Positions 1 to 5,827 of a DNA stretch of 6,777 nucleotides are shown here, one piece after another. The stretch lies in NCBI GenBank assembly GCA_017458545.1, contig JAFTBA010000296.1, positions 1 through 6,777 of the forward strand, in the 5' to 3' direction. The notes under the pieces are model-generated. The model made no database searches. It saw only the letters and a program-made list of their open reading frames with translations, and was not told the origin of the DNA. Origin of the DNA: Synergistaceae bacterium. GTDB lineage: Bacteria; Synergistota; Synergistia; Synergistales; Aminobacteriaceae. Positions within the stretch are counted from its first letter, which is position 1, and every line of letters starts with the position of its first letter. A program made the translations under genes and the position numbers.

Positions 1-39
1 AGCCTGACCCTGATTGTTATATGCAAATAGATTCAGAGT

Positions 40-85
40 TTCGGCTTCTTAGTTCCCCGTCAGCATTTTTTTGATTAAAGCCGAA
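40..85. repeat. Spaced inverted repeat in the gene-free left end
   Basis: TTCGGCTT (40-47) and AAGCCGAA (78-85) are perfect 8-bp inverted arms separated by 30 bp. An outer pair, GTTATAT (16-22) and ATATAAC (108-114), flanks them, so the region could fold as a nested stem. The nonamer ATGCAAATA also occurs directly twice (21-29 and 102-110). The rest of 1-171 shows no credible gene. Function is unknown; these short arms could arise by chance. Confidence 0.35.
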
Positions 86-129
86 CAGGAGAGCCATGTG
101 AATGCAAATATAACACAAATTACTTCCGA

Positions 130-145
130 ACGCAAAATTTTGCGT
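130..145. repeat. Perfect 16-bp palindrome downstream of the secreted-protein gene
   Basis: ACGCAAAATTTTGCGT reads identically on both strands. As RNA it would give at most a 6-bp stem with an AATT loop. No T-run follows on the minus strand, so it is a poor intrinsic terminator. It could be an operator for a dimeric regulator acting on a gene left of the window, or a weak transcription end signal 27 bp after the stop codon at 172. Confidence 0.5.
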
Positions 146-171
146 CCCTTAATGCAACGTTATGCAGTAGT

Positions 172-738
172 TTAGTCTTCGGTTTTGAGCGAAATTATTG
201 ACCATGTATCTTTGCCGTTAAATTTGTAGGGTTTTGCTTTTGCGGTGAAAGGGCTTCCCTCAATGTCTTCATGGTCAGGGTAATAAGTTTCTCCGCGCAT
301 AATGATTATGCCGCCTTTGCTTTCTGTTTCGTATACTCTTGCGTAGACCGTTTCGCCGTCAGCACCCTCGAAATGATAGACCTTGCCGTCGTAATGAAGA
401 AATCTTTTGTCGTCAACGTTACGGTGATTGATGTCGAGGTCGAAATATTTTCGTACTGATTCTGCGACGAATTTTTTGTCGATGATTAATGAACCGTAAG
501 GGCAGTTTTTATCGGGGCAGCGTTTGATTCTGGTCTTAAAGTTGTTTCTGTAGTTGTGCCAAATTCCGAACTCTGCGAGGTCAGTATCGGACAGGTCTTC
601 AATGTTGAAGTCGTACATGCCTGTTTCGGTGAAGTTGCTGATGAAGACGCTCATTCGTTTGAGTTCAGAAGGTGAAGCAGCGAATGCCGAAGCAGTGAAT
701 ACCGTAAGCAGTATAAACGCAGATAAAATTTTTCTCAT
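172..738 (-). CDS. Secreted/periplasmic protein of unknown function
   Basis: The product has 188 residues. It begins with a clear Sec signal peptide: basic MRK, a hydrophobic core ILSAFILLTVFTAS, and AFA before a likely signal peptidase I cut near residue 20 or 21. No lipobox Cys is present. The mature part of about 168 residues is polar, with an aromatic-rich stretch ISNFTETGMYDFN and FGIWHNYRNNFK (about 33-68). A close Cys pair follows (C74, C79 in CPDKNC) that could form a disulfide after export. Later come short alternating hydrophobic and aromatic strands (VYHFEG, TVYARVYE, GIIIMRGETYY), suggesting a beta-rich fold. I do not recognise a named family. The frame is open up to 834, but ATG 738 is chosen because GGAAAGGA (748-755) lies 9 nt upstream and the signal peptide starts there. 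No neighbour points to a function; it may form its own unit. Confidence 0.8.
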   Translation of the reverse strand: MRKILSAFILLTVFTASAFAASPSELKRMSVFISNFTETGMYDFNIEDLSDTDLAEFGIWHNYRNNFKTRIKRCPDKNCPYGSLIIDKKFVAESVRKYFDLDINHRNVDDKRFLHYDGKVYHFEGADGETVYARVYETESKGGIIIMRGETYYPDHEDIEGSPFTAKAKPYKFNGKDTWSIISLKTED

Positions 739-771
739 AATAATTTTTCCTTTCCGTATGAAGTAACTGCA

Positions 772-800
772 ATAATAAACCGTTCTGTTCAAGTATGCAA
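772..800 (-). promoter_or_regulatory. Possible sigma-70-type promoter for the secreted-protein gene
   Basis: On the minus strand, TTGCAT (795-800) is separated by 17 nt from TATTAT (772-777, five of six matches to TATAAT). Transcription would begin near 765, about 27 nt before the ATG at 738. The -35 box matches only three of six consensus bases, so the call is tentative. The 68-bp gap after the helicase stop leaves room for separate transcription, but read-through is also possible. Confidence 0.35.
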
Positions 801-806
801 TTTTAT

Positions 807-2522
807 TTATGTCTGTTGTTCGTCCCAGCCCCATCTGAAAATATTGAAGTGTATTCCTCCGTCTTCCCTCACATCTTCTTTGTAGTCAATCCATGACGGC
901 GGTGTGAAATTCTCTGTTATCGTATGCGCAAGTTCTTTAAGAATCACTGCGTTGTCAATCTTCTCAACATCAGGCACTTTCACTCCCTGTAACAGACTCT
1001 TCAACTGACGGTATGCCTTTAATCTTGCATTCTTCTCTTCGTGCAGCATGTACAAAAATAACTGTCTTGGCCCCTGAGTCTTATCCTCGTTATAGAAATC
1101 AACCCTCAATATAGGCATATTATCCTTCTTACGGTAAATCACTTTCCAGAACCATGAAGCTACTTTCATGTGCTTAACGTCTGAAGGAACAGGCGGTGTA
1201 ACTGCTTCTGTCTCAGACTCATTAACATTAGCGTTCATGCTTTCCATTCCCATAATATCCTGTGAGACGCTCAAGTCCGAAAGCTCACTGAATATATGTC
1301 CGCAATGTACGCATTCCCTTGCGCGTTTCATAACTGTCTTGCGGCACTTGGGACAAATTTTGAACATGTCGCTGATTTCCTGCGATGATTTCTTACCCGT
1401 CTTAACGGTTCGGCGCGGAGGAATGATTTTCGTTACAGCCCCGTGTCTCGCTATGTTCCCTGCAAAGTCCAACACTAAACAATCCTGATGATGTCCAGGA
1501 CTCTTAACCCTCATTCCGCGACCGCTCATCTGAATGTAGAGTCCAGGCGACAAAGTCGGCCTCGCCATCACTATAACGTCAATATCAGGGTAATCAAAGC
1601 CCGTTGTAGCGACTCCTACGTTCGTTACTGCGCGTATCTTCCCTGCTTTGAAGTCAGCAAAAATCTTCGCGCGTTCGTCCGATGATGTTTTGCTCGTTAT
1701 AGCTGCTGCCTTAACCCCATGTGCTATGAACTCATCACGCATTGCCTCAGCATGTGAGATACTCACGCAGAACACTAACCATGCTGTCCTGTTACCTGCC
1801 CTCCTTATCGTCTCGGCTACAACTTTGCTGTTTATGTCTGAACTGTTGACGCGCGACTCAAGTTCCTGCTTCTCGTAATCCCCCTGTACCTTCTTGATTC
1901 CTTCAACGTTCATTTTGAGATCCGTGAATGTTGATGTTAAACGCGCTAAAAATCTTCTGTTCACTAATTCTTCAATCGTTACGGGCTCAATCAACGCCTG
2001 GAATATCGCATCATCTCCCTCAGTCAGTAACCCCTGCCCTAACCTGTAAGGCGTTGCAGTCAAACCTATCATTCTGAGTTTGGGGTTAAACTCCTGAAGC
2101 GATGAGAGCAATCTCCTGTACATTCCTTCGTCTTCATTCTGAATCATGTGAGCTTCATCAACGATAACAACATCGATATGCCCTAACTCTTCGGATTTAC
2201 GCCAGATTGATTGTATTCCTGCTACGGTGATTGAGTCTGTTTCTTTTGTGCCTAAACCTGCGCTGTAAATTGCTAACGGTGCTTTAGGCCATGCAAGTTT
2301 GATTTTTTCAGCGTCCTGAACTAAAAGCTCTTTGACGTGTGATAGCACTAAAATTTTTGCGTCAGGCACTCTCCTTAAAATGTCCTCGCAAAATCCTGCT
2401 ATTATATGCGCTTTCCCTGAACCCGTTGGGGCTACTATGCAGGGATTGCCTTTGTTCTCTCGTAACCATTTGTATGTTTCACGTATTGCTTTAACCTGAT
2501 AATCTCTGAGACCCTGTATCAA
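807..2522 (-). CDS. RadD/SSL2-like superfamily 2 DEAH-box helicase with C-terminal zinc ribbon
   Basis: This 571-residue cytoplasmic protein is close in length to E. coli RadD (586), a DNA repair and recombination ATPase. Order of motifs: Q9 (LRDYQ), motif I APTGSGKA (31-38), Ia LSHVKELL (60-67), II DEAH (122-125), III TAT (155-157), V ATTGFDYPDID (305-315), VI QMSGRGMR (331-338) and LDFAGNIARHG (351-361). A CxxC-x10-CxxC zinc ribbon uses C390, C393, C404 and C407. A C-terminal domain of about 120 residues follows an acidic linker. The start must be TTG at 2522, since a stop codon lies just upstream and AAGGAG is 8 nt away. Motif I ends in Ala38 where this family normally has Ser or Thr, which may weaken Mg-ATP binding. 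The GIYSAG-like segment (IYSAGLG), zinc ribbon and C-terminal region also resemble helicases carried in prophages, so a phage origin is possible, although no phage genes are nearby. Exact function is inferred. Confidence 0.85.
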   Translation of the reverse strand: MIQGLRDYQVKAIRETYKWLRENKGNPCIVAPTGSGKAHIIAGFCEDILRRVPDAKILVLSHVKELLVQDAEKIKLAWPKAPLAIYSAGLGTKETDSITVAGIQSIWRKSEELGHIDVVIVDEAHMIQNEDEGMYRRLLSSLQEFNPKLRMIGLTATPYRLGQGLLTEGDDAIFQALIEPVTIEELVNRRFLARLTSTFTDLKMNVEGIKKVQGDYEKQELESRVNSSDINSKVVAETIRRAGNRTAWLVFCVSISHAEAMRDEFIAHGVKAAAITSKTSSDERAKIFADFKAGKIRAVTNVGVATTGFDYPDIDVIVMARPTLSPGLYIQMSGRGMRVKSPGHHQDCLVLDFAGNIARHGAVTKIIPPRRTVKTGKKSSQEISDMFKICPKCRKTVMKRARECVHCGHIFSELSDLSVSQDIMGMESMNANVNESETEAVTPPVPSDVKHMKVASWFWKVIYRKKDNMPILRVDFYNEDKTQGPRQLFLYMLHEEKNARLKAYRQLKSLLQGVKVPDVEKIDNAVILKELAHTITENFTPPSWIDYKEDVREDGGIHFNIFRWGWDEQQT

Positions 2523-2530
2523 ATTTTCAA

Positions 2531-2536
2531 CTCCTT
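2531..2536 (-). promoter_or_regulatory. Ribosome binding site that fixes the TTG start of the helicase gene
   Basis: The minus strand reads AAGGAG, then 8 nt, then TTG at 2522. An in-frame TAA directly upstream leaves no other standard start codon before it, so the site supports TTG as the true start. The 3' edge of the G-tract hairpin lies only 6 nt further upstream. Confidence 0.8.
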
Positions 2537-2542
2537 AATTCA

Positions 2543-2605
2543 TAGGGTATAGGGATTAGGGGATTAGCTAAACCCTATTCCCTATTCCCTACGCCCTAGT
2601 CCCTA
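2543..2605 (-). repeat. Heptad G-tract repeat forming an imperfect inverted repeat (hairpin) between pepT and the helicase gene
   Basis: On the minus strand five GGG runs recur at an exact 7-nt period (plus-strand CCC at 2573, 2580, 2587, 2594 and 2601), mostly as TAGGGAA-like units. They are followed by three CCC runs (plus-strand GGG from 2545, 2552 and 2559) at the same period. The two halves are complementary about a centre at 2567/2568 (TTAGCTAA). Pairing 2543-2567 with 2568-2591 gives about 20 base pairs with three mismatches and one bulged G. No T-run follows on the transcribed strand, so this is not a standard intrinsic terminator. The first repeat unit contains the pepT stop codon, and the element ends 6 nt before the helicase Shine-Dalgarno site. 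It could be a dispersed REP-like element, a transcript-stabilising hairpin or a translational control element; one copy alone cannot tell. Confidence 0.85.
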
Positions 2606-3844
2606 GTCTTTCCCTGCCAGTTCAAGAATCTTCAGCACTACTTCGGTAGCCTTCTCCATTACCTGAACCGATACGAACTCAAAACGTCCGTGATAGTTAT
2701 GACCGCCGATAAAAATATTCGGCGTAATCAGTCCCCGCCATGACAGCGCAGCTCCGTCAGTACCTCCGCGCATGGCCTTATAGAACGGTTCAATCCCTAA
2801 TTCCTTCATGGCCTTAACGGGAAGTTCAACGATGTGCATATGGTCTTTGACTTTTTCGAGCATGTTGTAATACTGGTCGTGCATCTCAAGCTCAAAACGT
2901 TCGGCACCGTATTTCTTCCTCATCCAGTCAACACAGTCGGCAAAAAATTTCTTCCTCGCCTCAAAATGCTTCATGTCATGATCCCTCAATATGAAGTGCA
3001 ATTCAGCGTTCTCAGTGTCGGCGTTAAACGTTAAACAGTGATAGTAGCCCTCGTATTTCTCAGTTGTTGCAGGAGTCTGGTGGGCAGGGAACATCGAGAG
3101 AAACTCGCACCCTAACGTTACAGCACTGAGCATTAAGCCCTTCGCTGAACCGGGATGCACTGAACGCCCGTGAATCTTAACGGTTGCGCTCGCAGCGTTA
3201 AAATTCTCGTAACTCACTTCACCGATTGCTCCGCCGTCAAGTGTATAAGCGAAATCAGCTCCGAACTTCTCAATGTCAAGATGACTCGCAAGCTCGCTTA
3301 TCTCTTCGTCTGGAGTAAACGCTACTTTAACATCGCCGTGTTTAATCTCAGGGTGAGCGATTAGCCAGTCAACAGCTCCCATAACTTCAGCCATTCCTGC
3401 TTTGTCGTCAGCACCAAGCAATGTAGTACCGTCAGTAACAACTAAGTCATGCCCTACGTAATCCCTCATGAAAGGAAAATCATCAGGCGACATTATGATG
3501 TTAAGAGGCTCATTAAGGACTATATCACCGCCGTCATAATTTTTGACAACACGGGCCTTAACGTTTTTGCCTGAGGCTTCTGCTGCTGTGTCCATGTGAG
3601 TGATGAAACCTATCGCAGGAATTTTCCTGTCAGTGTTCGCAGGAAGCGTACCCATAACGTAGCAATGCTCACTGACTGATACGTCCTTGAAACCGCGTTC
3701 TTTGAGTTCGCGTTCCATTTCGCGCGCTAACTCCCACTGAGTGTCAGTGCTCGGTATTTTTCCTGCTAACCCTGCTTTTTCGTCCGACTGTGTATCGTAC
3801 TTAACGTAATCCAAAAAATGTTCTAACGTTGTGTACTTGTACAT
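2603..3844 (-). CDS. pepT: Peptidase T (tripeptide aminopeptidase, M20 zinc metallopeptidase)
   Basis: PepT is a cytoplasmic dizinc exopeptidase that releases the N-terminal residue of tripeptides. The product from ATG 3844 is 413 residues, close to the usual 408-413. The N-terminus (EHFLDYVKYDTQSD ... IPSTDTQWELA) is typical. Metal and catalytic positions of the M20 family are present: H83 and D85 in ITHMDTA, D146 in LLGADDKAG, the E180-E181 pair in FTPDEEIS, D203 in YTLDGG, and H382 (or H385) in GGHNYHG. The dimerisation-lid segment IHGRSVHPGSAKG is at about 224-236, and the substrate-binding MRGGTDGA at 358-365. The frame is open upstream to 3931, but those residues lack family similarity. 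The start overlaps the dppF stop as TAATG. GGAG is a poor 14 nt upstream, so translational coupling is likely. Downstream of the transporter genes, it would hydrolyse imported peptides. The stop codon lies in the G-tract repeat. Confidence 0.95.
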   Translation of the reverse strand: MYKYTTLEHFLDYVKYDTQSDEKAGLAGKIPSTDTQWELAREMERELKERGFKDVSVSEHCYVMGTLPANTDRKIPAIGFITHMDTAAEASGKNVKARVVKNYDGGDIVLNEPLNIIMSPDDFPFMRDYVGHDLVVTDGTTLLGADDKAGMAEVMGAVDWLIAHPEIKHGDVKVAFTPDEEISELASHLDIEKFGADFAYTLDGGAIGEVSYENFNAASATVKIHGRSVHPGSAKGLMLSAVTLGCEFLSMFPAHQTPATTEKYEGYYHCLTFNADTENAELHFILRDHDMKHFEARKKFFADCVDWMRKKYGAERFELEMHDQYYNMLEKVKDHMHIVELPVKAMKELGIEPFYKAMRGGTDGAALSWRGLITPNIFIGGHNYHGRFEFVSVQVMEKATEVVLKILELAGKD

Positions 3845-4827
3845 TATTGCTTCACATTCTCCTTTGCGTAATGACATGCCGCGTAATGTCCCGTTAATAC
3901 CTCCGTTAATGCCGGCGGTACACTTCTGCACTTATCCGTAGCGTAACGGCACCTTCCTGCGAAACGGCAGGCGTTAGGAGGCTCAATAGGACTCGGCACA
4001 TCGCCCTCAAGTATAATACGTTCGCGTTTAACGTCCAGTTTTGCAAGCGGTATTGCCGACAATAACGCCTGTGTGTAAGGGTGAAGAGGTTTATCGAAAA
4101 GCTCTTTGTACTCCGAAAGCTCTACTATCTGACCGAGATACATCACAGCGATTCTGTCCGAGACATGACGCACTACACTGAGGTTGTGCGATATGAAAAC
4201 GTAAGTGTATTTGTACTCCTTCTGAAGGGCGTTGAGAAGGTTGAGGATTTGAGCCTGTATGCAGACATCGAGAGCCGAAACAGGTTCGTCAAGCACAATG
4301 AACTCAGGGTTTAACGCTAGCGAACGCGCAATACCTATCCTCTGCCGTCTGCCCCCGTCTAGCTCATGAGGGTAACTGTTCTCAAGCCTTTCGGCAAGCC
4401 CTACAGTGTCCATTAATGAGCGTATACGCTTACGCATTTCGTTTTTGCTGCTGTAAATATTATTGACGATTAACGGTTCTGCGATTAACTCCCAGACTGA
4501 TAAACGGGGGTTAAGGCACGAATACGGGTCCTGAAAAACTATCTGCACCCGTTTGCGCAAGGCTTTCATTTCTTTGGGAGATGCTTTAGTGATGTCGGTG
4601 TAACCGTTACCGTCATCGTTCCTCAAAAGAACTTTGCCCGATGTGCTGTCGAGCAGTCTTATAAGACAACGGCCTAACGTTGATTTACCGCACCCAGACT
4701 CGCCTACAAGCCCTAAAGTTTCGCCCCTCTTAATCCCGAAGCTCACATCGTCAACAGCATGTAACATTCCGCGTTTAGTCGCAAAATATTTCTTGAGGTT
4801 CTCAACTCGTATATACTCATCGCTCAT
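3844..4827 (-). CDS. dppF: Dipeptide/oligopeptide ABC transporter ATP-binding protein, DppF/OppF family
   Basis: This is the second ATPase subunit of the peptide importer, 327 residues. Walker A GESGCGKST is at 42-50, the Q-loop VFQD at 97-100, Walker B FIVLDEPVSALD at 176-187 and the switch His at about 214 (FISHNLSV). The signature reads LDGGRRQR (about 156-163) instead of LSGGQRQR, so the Ser of the ABC signature is Asp. I recall this variant in DppF/OppF proteins of several anaerobes, so it is probably a subfamily trait. The C-terminal extension (HPYTQALLSAIP, then PSPIEPPNACRFAGRC) has Cys at about 287, 293, 300 and 318. The reading frame stays open to 4875, but the ATG at 4827 is chosen because GGGGAGG (4838-4844) lies 10 nt upstream and translation then begins 2 nt after the dppD stop. 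The TAA stop overlaps the pepT ATG by one base. Confidence 0.95.
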   Translation of the reverse strand: MSDEYIRVENLKKYFATKRGMLHAVDDVSFGIKRGETLGLVGESGCGKSTLGRCLIRLLDSTSGKVLLRNDDGNGYTDITKASPKEMKALRKRVQIVFQDPYSCLNPRLSVWELIAEPLIVNNIYSSKNEMRKRIRSLMDTVGLAERLENSYPHELDGGRRQRIGIARSLALNPEFIVLDEPVSALDVCIQAQILNLLNALQKEYKYTYVFISHNLSVVRHVSDRIAVMYLGQIVELSEYKELFDKPLHPYTQALLSAIPLAKLDVKRERIILEGDVPSPIEPPNACRFAGRCRYATDKCRSVPPALTEVLTGHYAACHYAKENVKQ

Positions 4828-4829
4828 CG

Positions 4830-5822
4830 TTATAACGCCTCCCCGTTCATGAACTTTTTGACGCAGAAAGGACACGCGGCAAAATGACCCTTTTCGGCCT
4901 CCTGCATCTCAGGCCGTGAAGTTCTGCATTCCTCAGCAGCCATTGAGCATCTCGGATGGAACGCACAGCCCGAAGGCAAATTCACGGGGTCAGGCATTAA
5001 TCCCGGTATAACGGGCAGTTCGTCAACATCTTCGTCAATATCTGGAACTGAACGGAACAGTCCGCGTGTATAAGGGTGTATAGGGTGTTCGTATAGCGAA
5101 CGTTTATCAGCGTATTCAACTACCCGGCCTGCGTACATGATTGCAACTTTATCGCATATGTCAGCAACTATTCCCAAATCGTGAGTGATGAGAATCATTG
5201 AGGCTGAAAATTTCTGTTTGAGTTCCTTCATTAGTTCGAGGACCTGAGCCTGAATCGTAACGTCCAATGCCGTAGTAGGTTCATCGGCAATCAGCAGTTC
5301 AGGATCGCAAGCAAGTGCAATAGCTATGACTACACGCTGTTTCATTCCGCCCGAAAACTGATGAGGATAATCGTGCATTCGTTCACGCCTTATTCCTACA
5401 AGCTCTAACATATCTCCTGCTAGCTTCAACGCTTCGGAATGGGAGACGTTTTTGTGTAGGCTAATCATTTCGGCAATCTGTTTGTCGACAGTCATAACGG
5501 GGTTAAGACTGGTCATAGGGTCCTGAAATATCATAGCGATTTTCTCACCGCGTATCTTTCTCATTTCGGCTTCTGACTTGTCGAGTAAATTCTCACCGTT
5601 GAAAATGATTTCGCCCGATTTTATTTTGCCGGGAGGATTAGGGATTAAGCGCATTATTCCGAGAGCGGTAGTTGTTTTACCTGCCCCTGTCTCACCGACA
5701 AAACCAAGCGATTCGCCCCTGCCAAGCGTAAGATTAAGCCCTTCAACAGCGTGAACGGTTCCGCTCTCAACCTCGTAATGTATCGTCAAATCCTTTATGT
5801 CAAGCATAGTATCATTCATCAT
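4830..5822 (-). CDS. dppD: Dipeptide/oligopeptide ABC transporter ATP-binding protein, DppD/OppD family
   Basis: This cytoplasmic ATPase subunit pairs with DppF to drive peptide import. Using the ATG at 5822 (330 residues), Walker A GETGAGKTT is at about 43-51 and the Q-loop Gln at about 100. The intact signature FSGGMKQR is at 156-163, Walker B LLIADEPTTALD at 176-187 and the switch His near 214. The C-terminal oligopeptide-transporter extension (HPYTRGLF ... PGLMPDPVNLPSGCAFHPRC) carries four Cys at about 286, 292, 299 and 317, a pattern that binds a [4Fe-4S] cluster in some relatives. Several starts are possible: GTG at 5831 overlaps the dppC stop, and ATGs lie at 5825, 5822 and 5819. The Shine-Dalgarno site GAGGTGA (5828-5834) overlaps the GTG, so ATG 5822 (5 nt spacing) or 5819 (8 nt) is preferred. 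The stop is 2 nt before the dppF ATG. Confidence 0.95.
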   Translation of the reverse strand: MMNDTMLDIKDLTIHYEVESGTVHAVEGLNLTLGRGESLGFVGETGAGKTTTALGIMRLIPNPPGKIKSGEIIFNGENLLDKSEAEMRKIRGEKIAMIFQDPMTSLNPVMTVDKQIAEMISLHKNVSHSEALKLAGDMLELVGIRRERMHDYPHQFSGGMKQRVVIAIALACDPELLIADEPTTALDVTIQAQVLELMKELKQKFSASMILITHDLGIVADICDKVAIMYAGRVVEYADKRSLYEHPIHPYTRGLFRSVPDIDEDVDELPVIPGLMPDPVNLPSGCAFHPRCSMAAEECRTSRPEMQEAEKGHFAACPFCVKKFMNGEAL

Positions 5823-5827
5823 CATCT

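Noticed and set aside
17..97. A 26-codon minus-strand open frame (ATG at 97, TAA at 17-19)
   Set aside because: There is no Shine-Dalgarno site upstream, no recognisable motif, and the inverted repeat runs through it; random short frames of this size are expected.
739..834. Upstream extension of the secreted protein by 32 residues
   Set aside because: It would bury the signal peptide, overlap the helicase stop and lack a ribosome-binding site.
1168..1488. A 106-codon plus-strand open frame opposite the helicase gene
   Set aside because: It lies wholly antisense to a strongly supported coding region, shows no family motif, and has low-complexity composition typical of a shadow frame.
2543..2591. 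The pepT-helicase hairpin as a rho-independent terminator
   Set aside because: The stem is followed by AATTAAGGAG, not a run of T on the transcribed strand, and the stem has several mismatches.
2543..2605. The regular repeats as a CRISPR array
   Set aside because: The period is only 7 nt, with no repeat-spacer alternation and no cas genes in the window.
3845..3931. Upstream extension of PepT by 29 residues
   Set aside because: The added residues (MQKCTAGINGG...) do not resemble PepT N-termini and lie within the dppF coding sequence; ATG 3844 matches the family start and overlaps the dppF stop.
5637..5655. GGATTAGGGATTA inside dppD, similar to the intergenic heptads
   Set aside because: It is explained by the codons for the conserved LIPNPPG segment of DppD and has only short similarity, with no inverted arm.
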